A DNA stretch of 23,866 nt from Bacteroidales bacterium (GCA_024681565.1 JAILAO010000158.1:1-23866); one strand, 5' to 3'. Shown: positions 14,280 through 22,214, counted from the stretch's first letter. The notes: generated by a model from the sequence alone, not told the origin. A program made the numbers and translations.

Positions 14280-15307
14280 AAATCGTCATCGACAAAGCCA
14301 TCCCCTTCGTCGAGGGCGTCTTCGAGCCCTGGGCTGAAGTCGTCTACAAGGACGGACCGGAGATCAGCCGGGCCGACCTGATGGATGCGGACGCCCTGAT
14401 GATCCGCACCCGCACCCGTTGCGACGCGGCCCTGCTGCGGGGCACATCCGTGAAGCTCATCGCCACCGCCACGGTCAGCATGGACAACATCGACCAGGCC
14501 TGGTGCAAGGAACACGGCATCTTCGTCCAGAACGCCTCCGGCTGCAACGCCGGCGGCGTCACCAATTATGTCTTCTCCGCCCTCTACGGGACCGCCTCGC
14601 GCAAAAGCATTTCCCTGGCGGGCGCCACGATGGGCATCATCGGCCTGGGCTCCGCCGGCACGCGCGTCGAGGTGATGGCGCTCGCGCTCGGCTTCAAGAC
14701 CCTGCGCTACGACCCCTGGCGCGCCGAAAAGGAGTGGCACACCGAGTTCCACGACCTGGACACCGTCCTGAACGGCTCCGACATCATCACGATGCACATC
14801 CCCGTCAACGACAGCACCCGCGGGATGGCGAATGCAGACTTCTTCGACAAGATGAAACCCGGCGCCTTTTTCATCAACACCGCCCAGGGCGAACTGGTCG
14901 TAGAAGAAGACCTGATCCAGGCCATTCCCAAACTCGGCCCCGTCGCCCTCGACACCTGGTGCCACGAACCCGACATCAACCGCAGGCTGATGGACCTCGT
15001 GGACATCGCCACACCGCACATCGCCGGCTATACCCTCCAGGGCAAACAGACCGGCACCTCCCTGGCCATCCGCGCCGTCGCACGCTTCTTCGGCCTGTCC
15101 GAACTCTACGAGTTCTTCCCGACCACGGAGATCCTCGAATACCAGGCCGTCCATGTGGACGCCCACGAAAAAACCCAGGGCCAGATCGCTTCGATCATCC
15201 AGTACAACTACCCCATCTTCACGGATGACTTCATGTTCCGGATGTCGCCGGAGCGCTTCAGCGAACTCCGGGCGAACTACAGATACCGGCGCGAATTCTA
15301 CTTCTGA
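14276..15307 (+). CDS. pdxB: 4-phosphoerythronate dehydrogenase-like protein (PdxB family)
   Basis: PdxB oxidises 4-phosphoerythronate in DXP-dependent pyridoxal phosphate synthesis. The 343-residue protein has the PdxB-type N-terminus (MKIVIDKAIPFVEG, IRTRTRCD), an IATATVSMDNID block, a Rossmann motif GLGSAG (123-128) and PHIAGYT (247-253). In this dehydrogenase superfamily the catalytic trio is Arg, Glu and His. Glu231 (in HEPDIN) and His248 are present, but the usual Arg of the N-x-x-RG motif is Gln204 (NTAQGEL). The C-terminus past 265 matches the usual PdxB dimerisation region in length only. It may be an active PdxB variant or a related dehydrogenase with another substrate. Confidence 0.8.
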   Translation: MKIVIDKAIPFVEGVFEPWAEVVYKDGPEISRADLMDADALMIRTRTRCDAALLRGTSVKLIATATVSMDNIDQAWCKEHGIFVQNASGCNAGGVTNYVFSALYGTASRKSISLAGATMGIIGLGSAGTRVEVMALALGFKTLRYDPWRAEKEWHTEFHDLDTVLNGSDIITMHIPVNDSTRGMANADFFDKMKPGAFFINTAQGELVVEEDLIQAIPKLGPVALDTWCHEPDINRRLMDLVDIATPHIAGYTLQGKQTGTSLAIRAVARFFGLSELYEFFPTTEILEYQAVHVDAHEKTQGQIASIIQYNYPIFTDDFMFRMSPERFSELRANYRYRREFYF

Positions 15308-15343
15308 CGGATTGACTGATATAACCACTAAACATAACACAAT

Positions 15344-16837
15344 ATGGACAAAGCTACAATGAATGCTCAGATCGAGCGCTTCCGCAAAGGTTTCCCCTGG
15401 CTCAGCATCGTCGCCCCGGCCACCCCGGGCCACGGCATCGAAGTCCTGAATGAAAAGGAGCAGGAAGAAGCCGTGCAATATGCCGACACGGCCGAAGTAC
15501 ACGGCCGCTGCAAATTCGTGCCTGCGTCCGGTGCGGCCTCCCGCATGTTCAAGGACATCTTCGCGGGCATCGACGCCCCCAACGCGGCTACGGAGAAACT
15601 GGCCGCCAACCTGGAGAAATTCGCTTTCTATTCCCCTGAGGTCTTCGGGAAGGCACCTTTCGACCCCGTCGACACCGCCCGCAAGCTCCTCACGGAGGCG
15701 GGGCTCGCCTACGGCACCAAGCCGAAGGGCGTGCTGAAATTCCACCGCTACCCCGCCGAGACGCGCACCGCCCTGGCGGAGCACTTCGTCGAAGGCCAGG
15801 CCTACATGCGCAACGCCGACGGGACCGTGGACCTCGTCGTCACGATCTCCCCGGAGCACCGGCCCCTCTTCGAGGCCGCCGTGGAGGAAATCCGCGCGGA
15901 CTACGAGCAGCGCTACGGGGTCAAATACAACATCACCTTCACCTACCAGGCCAAAGAGACCGACACCCTGGCCGTAGATGCCGACAACAAGCCCTTCCTC
16001 AAAGAAGACGGCAGCATCCTCACCCGGCCGGCCGGTCACGGCGCCCTGATCTACAACCTCAATGAACTGGATGCCGAGCTCGTTTCCATCAAGAACATCG
16101 ACAATGTCTGCGTAGAGCGCATGCAGCCCACGACCTACCGGTGGAAGAAGGTCCTGATGGGCCGCGCGCTGGAACTGCGCGACCGCATCCACGGCTACAT
16201 CTACGCGCTGGACCAGCTCACGCAGATACGCAAGGAAATAGCAGACGCTTCCTATATCCCGGTTTACAATGTCGTCCAGGACGATCCCTTCGCCACGCCG
16301 GAGTGCCAGGATCTCTGCAATGAGATCGAGGCCTTCCTGCGTGACGAACTCTGCATCGAAATGCCGGAAGCCAAGGACAGCCGCGACCGGGCCGAGGCGC
16401 TGCGCGCCAAACTCGACCGTCCCATCCGCGTCTGCGGCATGGTCAAGAACCTCGGCGAGCCGGGCGGCGGCCCCTTCATCATCCGTGACAAGGACGGCTC
16501 CACCTCCCTGCAGATCCTCGAAGGAGCCCAGATCAACCCGAATGATCCCGAAGCAGTCGCAGCCCTCAAGTCCGCCACGCACTTCAACCCGGTGGACCTC
16601 GTCTGCTGCCTGCGCCGCCACGATGGCTCCCGCTTCAACCTGCTCGAATACGTCGATGAAGAGACCGGCCTGATCAGCTCCAAGAGCTACCAGGGCCGCG
16701 AACTCAAGGCCCTGGAACTGCCGGGCCTGTGGAACGGCTCCATGTCCGACTGGAACACCCTCTGCGTCGAGGTCCCCACCGAAACCTTCCACCCGGTCAA
16801 GGTCGTGCTCGACCTGCTCCGTGAAGCTCATCAGTAG
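15344..16837 (+). CDS. DUF4301 family protein
   Basis: A 497-residue cytoplasmic protein of the DUF4301 family (PF14134), mainly found in Bacteroidetes. No function is established for it. The N-terminal part carries KFVPASGAASRMFKD (57-71) and a later GHGALIYNLNELDAELV, together with KNIDNV. These recall the G-x-x-R/M activator loop and GHG motifs of UDP-sugar pyrophosphorylases and nucleotidyltransferases, so a related fold is likely. It starts 36 bp after pdxB without an obvious promoter and ends 3 bp before the AI-2E family gene. Confidence 0.85.
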   Translation: MDKATMNAQIERFRKGFPWLSIVAPATPGHGIEVLNEKEQEEAVQYADTAEVHGRCKFVPASGAASRMFKDIFAGIDAPNAATEKLAANLEKFAFYSPEVFGKAPFDPVDTARKLLTEAGLAYGTKPKGVLKFHRYPAETRTALAEHFVEGQAYMRNADGTVDLVVTISPEHRPLFEAAVEEIRADYEQRYGVKYNITFTYQAKETDTLAVDADNKPFLKEDGSILTRPAGHGALIYNLNELDAELVSIKNIDNVCVERMQPTTYRWKKVLMGRALELRDRIHGYIYALDQLTQIRKEIADASYIPVYNVVQDDPFATPECQDLCNEIEAFLRDELCIEMPEAKDSRDRAEALRAKLDRPIRVCGMVKNLGEPGGGPFIIRDKDGSTSLQILEGAQINPNDPEAVAALKSATHFNPVDLVCCLRRHDGSRFNLLEYVDEETGLISSKSYQGRELKALELPGLWNGSMSDWNTLCVEVPTETFHPVKVVLDLLREAHQ

Positions 16838-16840
16838 CCC

Positions 16841-18007
16841 ATGGAAGAACGCAGCACCGACCGGCTGGCCCGGGTCGCCCTCAACACTGCGATATTCACC
16901 GTCAGAGCCCTGCTGTGCTGGTATTTCCGCAGCGTATTGGTCTATATCATCGCCGCCTTCGTGGTGTCGCTGATCGGCCAGCCGGTCACGCGTGTGCTCT
17001 GCAAGGTCCGCATCAAGGGACACGGGGCGCCGGACTGGCTGCTTGCCATCCTGACGCTCCTGATTATCTTCGCCCTGCTGCTGTTGCTCGTCACCCAGAT
17101 CATCCCGGTCGTCGCCGGCATCATCCGGGAGGCAGCCAACGGCAGCCAGACCCTGCCTGACGGCAGCATCCTCGACCAGATCAACGACTGGCTCGTCGCC
17201 ACCTTCCCCTCCCTGGGGCCGAACTTCGACGGCGTCGCCCTGCTGACTTCCAAGCTCAAGGAAATGACCAGCGTCTCGGCCGTCACCGGTCTCATCGGCT
17301 CGGTCGCCTCGTCCGTGGCCAGTTTCGCCGTCGGGGCTTTCGCGACCGTTTTCATCTCGTTCTTCTTCATCAAGGACGACCGCCTCTTCAGCCGCATCGT
17401 CTCCGCCGTGGTCCCCGACCGCCACGAAGCACGGGTGGGCGCAACCATCATCGAGATCGAAGGTTTGCTCTCCCGCTACTTCATCGGGCTGATCATCGAG
17501 ATCATCGGCGTGATGGCCGTGGACTTCCTGCTGCTGTGGCTCGTCGCCGGGATCGGCGCCAGCAACGCCCTCGGCATCGCCTTCATCGCCGGTCTGCTCA
17601 ACATCGTCCCCTACATCGGTCCGCTCATCGGAGAGGTGATCGGCGTGGTCCTCTGCGTCATCCTCAAGTACACCACCGGCATCGGCCTGGCCGTGGACAT
17701 CTGGTGGTTCGCCCTCATCGTCCTGGGCCTGATGCTGGCCGCCCAGCTGGTGGACAATACCATCTACCAGCCGCTCATCTACTCCACCAGCATCAAGGCG
17801 CATCCGCTGGAGATTTTCATCGTACTGCTCATCGCCGGCCACATCGGCGGCGCGGTCGGAATGCTCGTCGCCATCCCCTCCTACACGGTAGTGCGTGTGA
17901 TTGCCAGCCGCTTCTTCTACCACTGGAAACCGGTCCGGCGCCTCATTCCCAACCGGGAAAAACCCGACGACGAAGAAGACGAAGAGACAGAAATGGGCCG
18001 TTCCTGA
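16841..18007 (+). CDS. AI-2E family transporter
   Basis: A 388-residue membrane protein of the AI-2E/YdiK/PerM family (PF01594). It has two N-terminal spans (32-46, 65-90), an extracytoplasmic-type helical loop (about 95-145), a span followed by the typical FFFIKDD (168-174), and four or more C-terminal spans including GLLNIVPYIGPLIGEVIGVV, the family's conserved block. The C-terminus is acidic (KPDDEEDEETEM). Family members were first described as AI-2 exporters, and others as ion antiporters, so the substrate is open. It is probably the last gene of the recF operon; a tRNA gene with its own promoter follows. Confidence 0.9.
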   Translation: MEERSTDRLARVALNTAIFTVRALLCWYFRSVLVYIIAAFVVSLIGQPVTRVLCKVRIKGHGAPDWLLAILTLLIIFALLLLLVTQIIPVVAGIIREAANGSQTLPDGSILDQINDWLVATFPSLGPNFDGVALLTSKLKEMTSVSAVTGLIGSVASSVASFAVGAFATVFISFFFIKDDRLFSRIVSAVVPDRHEARVGATIIEIEGLLSRYFIGLIIEIIGVMAVDFLLLWLVAGIGASNALGIAFIAGLLNIVPYIGPLIGEVIGVVLCVILKYTTGIGLAVDIWWFALIVLGLMLAAQLVDNTIYQPLIYSTSIKAHPLEIFIVLLIAGHIGGAVGMLVAIPSYTVVRVIASRFFYHWKPVRRLIPNREKPDDEEDEETEMGRS

Positions 18008-18047
18008 GTTTTTTTAAAGAAAAGGATACATTTCCCGAAAATTTTCC

Positions 18048-18055
18048 TATCTTTG
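18048..18055 (+). promoter_or_regulatory. -7 promoter box of the tRNA-Pro gene
   Basis: TATCTTTG, an exact TAnnTTTG match, 19 bases before the tRNA 5' end. No clear -33 box. Confidence 0.55.
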
Positions 18056-18074
18056 CAATCCCTTTCGAGGGCAT

Positions 18075-18147
18075 CTGGGTGTGGCGCAGTTGGTAGCGCA
18101 CCTGGTTAGGGACCAGGAGGTCGCTCGTTCAAGTCGAGTCACCCAGA
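18075..18147 (+). tRNA. tRNA-Pro, anticodon AGG
   Basis: A 73-nt cloverleaf folds cleanly: acceptor CTGGGTG/CACCCAG (18075-18081/18140-18146), D stem GCGC/GCGC with AGTTGGTA loop, anticodon stem CCTGG/CCAGG, anticodon loop TTAGGGA (18106-18112), variable AGGTC, T stem GCTCG/CGAGT with loop TTCAAGT, discriminator A18147; CCA is not encoded. Positions 34-36 are AGG (18108-18110), followed by G37. With C1-G72, G35, G36 and A73 this is tRNA-Pro. An A at 34 is unusual for bacterial tRNA-Pro. Confidence 0.9.
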
Positions 18148-18150
18148 CAA

Positions 18151-18182
18151 AACCGCAACGGACAACCGTTGCGGTTTTTTTT
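18151..18182 (+). terminator. Intrinsic terminator after tRNA-Pro
   Basis: Perfect 11-bp stem AACCGCAACGG (18151-18161)/CCGTTGCGGTT (18166-18176), 4-base loop, then a run of T's to 18182. It starts three bases after the tRNA 3' end. Confidence 0.92.
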
Positions 18183-18183
18183 G

Positions 18184-18191
18184 TATCTTTC
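18184..18191 (+). promoter_or_regulatory. Possible -7 box for the phosphatase-dipeptidase gene
   Basis: TATCTTTC, one mismatch from TAnnTTTG, directly after the tRNA terminator and 26 bases before the ATG at 18218. Confidence 0.35.
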
Positions 18192-18217
18192 GTCCCGATT
18201 ATGTCAATGCAGACCGA

Positions 18218-19549
18218 ATGAAAAAGTATACCGCTTTCCTTGCCGCAGCGCTAATCTGCAGCGGCAGTGCGCTTTACGCGCAGCAGGCCTATTTCACGAC
18301 CGAAGAACTTCCGGACCTGATCCAGTGCATGCCCGCCCCGCCGGACACGCTCTCCCCCGCCTTCACCTACGACATCATGCGCTACATGTGGGGCAAGACG
18401 CAGCGCCTGGATCCGGAGCGCGCCGAGATCGCCCGGCGGGACGCCGTCTGGGGCTACGAAGCCCTGTTGACGGAGTTCAGCCCCGCCTTCGGCCTGGAGA
18501 TTTCCGAGACCGGCACCCCTGCCATCTGGACCGTGGTGACCAACGGTCTCGCCACCACCGACCAGATGCGCGTAGCGCCCAAGGCCTACTTCCACAGAAA
18601 GCGTCCCTTCGAACGTTTCCATGAAGCCATGCTCACCGGCGAAGAAGGCGCCCTGAGCGGCGAAGGGAGCTACCCCTCGGGGCACACGATGCGCGGCTGG
18701 ACCGCCGCCCTGCTGCTCACACAGATCAACCCGGAAGCCGCCGAAGCCCTCTACACACGGGCCTACGCCATCGGCGAAAGCCGGGTCATCGCCGGAGCGC
18801 ACTGGCAGAGCGATGTGGACGAGACCCGCTCTGCCGCCAGCATCGGTTACGCCCGCCTGCAGACCAGCCCCCTGTTCCGCTCCCAGATGGCGCTGGCACA
18901 GCAGGAATTCGCCCGGCTCGCCAATGGCGGGGACCTGCAGGGACGGGAGCATTTCGTCGAACTCGCCGAGGCCGTCCCGGACGCGATCCTGGAGATCCGC
19001 TACTACGGAACCTATAATTTCGTGGGCGAGCGCATCGACGGCTATCTGGCACCCATCGCGCTGCTCACGCGCGAAGCGGCGGACAGCCTGCGGGCCGTCA
19101 GCGACGACCTGCTGCGCCGGGGCTACCGGATCAAGGTCTTCGACGCCTACCGCCCCCAGCAGGCGGTGGACCATTTCGTCCGCTGGGCGGAAGACATCAA
19201 CGACACGCGGATGAAACCCTATTTCTATCCGGAGGTGGACAAGAGCCAGCTGTTCCGCCGGGGCTACATCGCCCGGCACAGCGGCCACTCCCGCGGCTCC
19301 ACCGTGGACCTGACCCTGTTCGACATGAAAAGTGAAAAGGAAGTGGACATGGGCGGCACCTTCGACTGGTTCGGCCGGGAGAGCCACCCGGACTACCGCG
19401 GTATCACGGAGCAGCAGCTGCGCAACCGGCGCATCCTCCGCGAGGCCATGATGCGCCACGGATTCAAGCCGTTCGATACGGAGTGGTGGCACTTCACCCT
19501 CAGGAACGAACCTTTCCCCGACCGTTACTTCAATTTCCCGGTACAGTAG
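18218..19549 (+). CDS. Fusion of class A acid phosphatase (PAP2) and VanX-type D-Ala-D-Ala dipeptidase
   Basis: A 443-residue exported protein (signal peptide 1-21, ending LYA-QQ) with two enzyme domains. Residues ~25-235 are a class A nonspecific acid phosphatase: K122-x6-R129-P130, PSGH (153-156) and SR-x5-H-x3-D (188-199) are all intact, with His156 and His195 as the expected catalytic pair. Residues ~240-443 are an M15D dipeptidase: YRP (Arg312), S-G-H-x-x-G...D with zinc ligands His357 and Asp364, and E-x-x-H with Glu422 and His425. The spacings 312-357-364 and 422-425 equal those of VanX (Arg71, His116, Asp123; Glu181, His184). The protein should therefore remove phosphate from an outside substrate and cleave D-Ala-D-Ala, probably for recycling of cell-wall fragments rather than vancomycin resistance: no vanH/vanA is present. 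Confidence 0.9.
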   Translation: MKKYTAFLAAALICSGSALYAQQAYFTTEELPDLIQCMPAPPDTLSPAFTYDIMRYMWGKTQRLDPERAEIARRDAVWGYEALLTEFSPAFGLEISETGTPAIWTVVTNGLATTDQMRVAPKAYFHRKRPFERFHEAMLTGEEGALSGEGSYPSGHTMRGWTAALLLTQINPEAAEALYTRAYAIGESRVIAGAHWQSDVDETRSAASIGYARLQTSPLFRSQMALAQQEFARLANGGDLQGREHFVELAEAVPDAILEIRYYGTYNFVGERIDGYLAPIALLTREAADSLRAVSDDLLRRGYRIKVFDAYRPQQAVDHFVRWAEDINDTRMKPYFYPEVDKSQLFRRGYIARHSGHSRGSTVDLTLFDMKSEKEVDMGGTFDWFGRESHPDYRGITEQQLRNRRILREAMMRHGFKPFDTEWWHFTLRNEPFPDRYFNFPVQ

Positions 19550-19581
19550 GATACAGCTTGCTGCGGCTACGGCTTTTTTGT

Positions 19582-19589
19582 TATCTTTG
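19582..19589 (+). promoter_or_regulatory. -7 promoter box of the DUF819 gene
   Basis: TATCTTTG, an exact TAnnTTTG match, eight bases before the ATG at 19598, so the transcript leader would be almost absent. Confidence 0.55.
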
Positions 19590-19597
19590 CCTACAAT

Positions 19598-20773
19598 ATG
19601 AGTACGCCGCTGATCATCCTCTGGATTCTTTTCTACCTGCTGGCTCCCGCCGGCGTGATCTGGCTGTGCCGGCGGAGCCGGCCGCTTGCACGCATCGGCA
19701 CGATCCTGCTGATGTACATCCTCGGCATCCTGGCCGGAAACCTGCTGATCTACCCCTTCGAAGGGGCCGCCGAGGCCTTGTTCCCCATCCAGGACGCCCT
19801 CTCCAGCGTGACCATTCCCCTGGCCATGCCGCTCATCCTGTTCGCCTGCAACTTCAAGGGCTGGCCGGTGCGCCAGGCCCTCGTTTCGCTGCTGTGCGGC
19901 ATCGTAGCCGTGACGGGCGTAGCCGTAGCCGGTTACTTCCTCTTCGGCAGCCGGATCGGCCCCGAGGCCCCGGCCGTCGCAGGCATGGCCGTCGGCGTAT
20001 ACACCGGGGGAACCCCCAACCTGGCCGCCGTCAAGATGATGCTCGGCGTGGACGAGGCCACCTACCTGCTGATCAATTCGTTCGACCTCATCGTCAGTTT
20101 CCTCTACCTGACTTTCCTGATGGTGGCCGGCATCCGCCTGGCACGCCGTTTCCTGCCGGTCCGGACCGCCTCCGCCCCGTCGGAAGCCACCCGCACGGAC
20201 GGTGCCATGACCCATGGCGAAACGGAGATGTACCGGGGCGTTTTCTCCCGTGAGCACCGCGCCGGCACGCTCCGGGCCCTGGGACTCGCCATCCTGATCG
20301 CCGGCGCCGGCATCGGGCTTTCCCTGCTCCTCACCGGCAGCATCAACATGATCGTACTCATCCTGACGCTGACCACCCTGTCCATCGCCGCCTCCTTCCT
20401 GCCGGCGGTACGCAGTTGGGAAAAGAGTTACGACGCCGGGATGTACCTGGTGCTGATCTTCAGCCTCGTGGTCGCCTCCATGGTGGACATCCGGAGCATC
20501 GACCTGCACAGCGGCATCTGGCTGCTCAGCTACGTCGCCTTCGTCATCTTCGGCTCCCTGCTGGTGCAGCTGCTGCTCTGCCGCCTCTTCCGGGTGGACG
20601 CCGACACGGCCGTCATCACCAGCGTCGCGATGATCAACTCCCCGCTCTTCGTCCCGATGATCGCCGAATCGATGAAGAACCGGCGCATCATCATCACGGG
20701 CATCACCGCCGGCATCATCGGCTATGCCGTCGGCAACTACCTCGGCGTGCTCGTCGCCGGCCTGCTTGGATAG
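19598..20773 (+). CDS. DUF819 family membrane protein
   Basis: A 391-residue polytopic membrane protein of the DUF819 family (PF05684; YjcL-like), distantly related to carboxylate/sodium symporter folds. About ten hydrophobic spans are visible, in two similar halves separated by a polar stretch around 190-215. Family-like blocks include the glycine-rich GVYTGGTPNLAAVKMMLG (130-147), the likely discontinuous substrate helix, and TSVAMINSPLFVPMIAESMKNRR near 345-367. The substrate is unknown. A promoter box sits just before the start; the next gene begins 16 bp after the stop, so both may be expressed together. Confidence 0.85.
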   Translation: MSTPLIILWILFYLLAPAGVIWLCRRSRPLARIGTILLMYILGILAGNLLIYPFEGAAEALFPIQDALSSVTIPLAMPLILFACNFKGWPVRQALVSLLCGIVAVTGVAVAGYFLFGSRIGPEAPAVAGMAVGVYTGGTPNLAAVKMMLGVDEATYLLINSFDLIVSFLYLTFLMVAGIRLARRFLPVRTASAPSEATRTDGAMTHGETEMYRGVFSREHRAGTLRALGLAILIAGAGIGLSLLLTGSINMIVLILTLTTLSIAASFLPAVRSWEKSYDAGMYLVLIFSLVVASMVDIRSIDLHSGIWLLSYVAFVIFGSLLVQLLLCRLFRVDADTAVITSVAMINSPLFVPMIAESMKNRRIIITGITAGIIGYAVGNYLGVLVAGLLG

Positions 20774-20789
20774 AAAAAAACCTTATATC

Positions 20790-22163
20790 ATGAAAACCAC
20801 CCGTCTCCTTTTCGCGGCCCTCGCCGTGCTCCTGCTGGCCCAGACGCCGGCCACGGCCCAGTTCCCGGGCATGCCCCGGATCAACCGCGACTCCCTCCAC
20901 GCCCTCTCGGTACAGGACCACGCCCGCATGCTCGGACAGCTCGGCCTGACGGCGGTCCGCCCCGGCCGGGATTCCAACTCCCCCGACCCGGCACGCCAGC
21001 CCAACTACGACGAATTCACCGCCAACCCCTACTACATCTATCCCGACCCGCTCACCACGTTCGCGGGCAAACCCGTCCGCGACCCGCAGACCTGGTACCG
21101 CGAGCGCCGTCCGGAACTGGTCCGCGTCTTTGAGGATGAACTCTACGGACGCCTTCCCGCCGTCATCCCCGCGGTCCGCTGGGAGGTCGTCAAGGAAGAA
21201 AAAGTCATGATGGAAGACGTCCCCTGCATCTACCGTGAACTGGCGGGCGTCGTGGACAACAGCGCCTGTCCGACCATCACCGTTCGCATCCAGGCGTCGG
21301 TCACCTGGCCCGAATCCGCCGGCAGGAACCTGCCGGTCGTCGCCGAATTCGGCTACGCCCTCGGGAACTTCAACTTCACTTTCCCCGGCGTGCCGAAAAC
21401 CAAATCCTGGCAGCAGCAGGTGGTCGAACGCGGCTGGGCGGCGGCCGTCATCGTGACGGGCAGCATCCAGCCGGACGGCGGCTACGGCCTGAACCGCGGC
21501 ATCATCGGCCTGTGCAACCGGGGCGCCGACCGCAAACCCGAGGACTGGGGCACGCTGCGCGCCTGGGGCTGGGGCCTTTCCAAACTCATCGACTATTTCG
21601 AGACGGATCCGCAGTTCGACGCCGCCAAGGTGGCCCTCGAAGGCTGCTCGCGCAACGGCAAGGCTGCCCTCGTGGCAATGGCCTTCGACGAACGCATCGC
21701 CGCGGGATTCATCTCCTCTTCCGGCAAGGGCGGCGCAGCCCCCTGGCGCCGCAACTGCGGCGAAGCGCTGGAAAACCTGTCCGCCGACGGCGAATACCAC
21801 TGGATGGCCGGCAACTTCCTCAAATACGGCGCCGACCCGCTCTGCGAAAACGACATCCCCGTGGACCAGCACGAACTCATCGCCCTCTGCGCCCCGCGCC
21901 CGTGCCTGGTCTCCGGCGGCCTCCCCGAGGGGGACAGATGGCAGGACATCATCGGCATGTTCATCGCGACCTCCAAGGCCTCCCCGGTTTACGAACTGCT
22001 GGGCGCCCGCGGCCTGCCCACCGATATCTTCCCCGGCCCGGACCAGGGACTGATGGACGGCGAACTCGCCTTCCGGCAACACCATGGCGGACACGAATCG
22101 GGCCCCAACTGGCCTTACTTCCTGGACTTCTTCGACAAGTTCGTCGTGAGCCGGAAGCTATAG
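20790..22163 (+). CDS. CE15-type (glucuronoyl esterase-like) secreted esterase
   Basis: A 457-residue exported alpha/beta-hydrolase resembling CE15 glucuronoyl esterases, which split lignin-glucuronic acid esters in plant cell walls. Features: signal peptide (1-24, ending ATAQ), nucleophile motif GCSRNGKA (285-292, Ser287), GKGGAAPWR (312-320), HWMAGNF (337-343), DQHELIALCAPRP (359-371) and a C-terminal HHGGHESG with His435 as the likely catalytic His. The Glu that normally precedes the GxGGAA block (PQESG) is Ser310 here, so another acid (Asp382 or Asp386) may complete the triad. The start was set at 20790 for the signal peptide; the frame extends 22 codons upstream into the DUF819 gene. No SusCD or other polysaccharide-use genes are visible. 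Confidence 0.85.
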   Translation: MKTTRLLFAALAVLLLAQTPATAQFPGMPRINRDSLHALSVQDHARMLGQLGLTAVRPGRDSNSPDPARQPNYDEFTANPYYIYPDPLTTFAGKPVRDPQTWYRERRPELVRVFEDELYGRLPAVIPAVRWEVVKEEKVMMEDVPCIYRELAGVVDNSACPTITVRIQASVTWPESAGRNLPVVAEFGYALGNFNFTFPGVPKTKSWQQQVVERGWAAAVIVTGSIQPDGGYGLNRGIIGLCNRGADRKPEDWGTLRAWGWGLSKLIDYFETDPQFDAAKVALEGCSRNGKAALVAMAFDERIAAGFISSSGKGGAAPWRRNCGEALENLSADGEYHWMAGNFLKYGADPLCENDIPVDQHELIALCAPRPCLVSGGLPEGDRWQDIIGMFIATSKASPVYELLGARGLPTDIFPGPDQGLMDGELAFRQHHGGHESGPNWPYFLDFFDKFVVSRKL

Positions 22164-22183
22164 GAAATCCGCAAAACATTCAG

Positions 22184-22191
22184 TATATTTG
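22184..22191 (+). promoter_or_regulatory. -7 promoter box of the carboxyltransferase gene
   Basis: TATATTTG, an exact TAnnTTTG match, 23 bases before the ATG at 22215. No -33 TTTG at the expected spacing. Confidence 0.5.
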
Positions 22192-22214
22192 TCCGATTAT
22201 TCGTTTTTAGATTT

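Noticed and set aside
14132..17923. Very long minus-strand open frame (1263 codons) opposite pdxB, DUF4301 and the AI-2E gene
   Set aside because: It is antisense to three well-supported genes and its product is low-complexity, rich in Asp, Gly, Glu and His, as produced by reading GC-rich codons backwards. No motif was seen.
18218..19549. Vancomycin-resistance interpretation of the VanX-type domain
   Set aside because: No vanH, vanA/ligase or VanRS genes are nearby, and M15D dipeptidases also serve D-Ala-D-Ala scavenging (DdpX-like).
18251..20509. Minus-strand open frame of 752 codons opposite the fusion enzyme and DUF819 genes
   Set aside because: Same kind of antisense shadow; both plus-strand genes have clear family motifs.
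20724..20789. Upstream start for the CE15-type gene
   Set aside because: It overlaps the DUF819 coding end and would bury the signal peptide starting at 20790.
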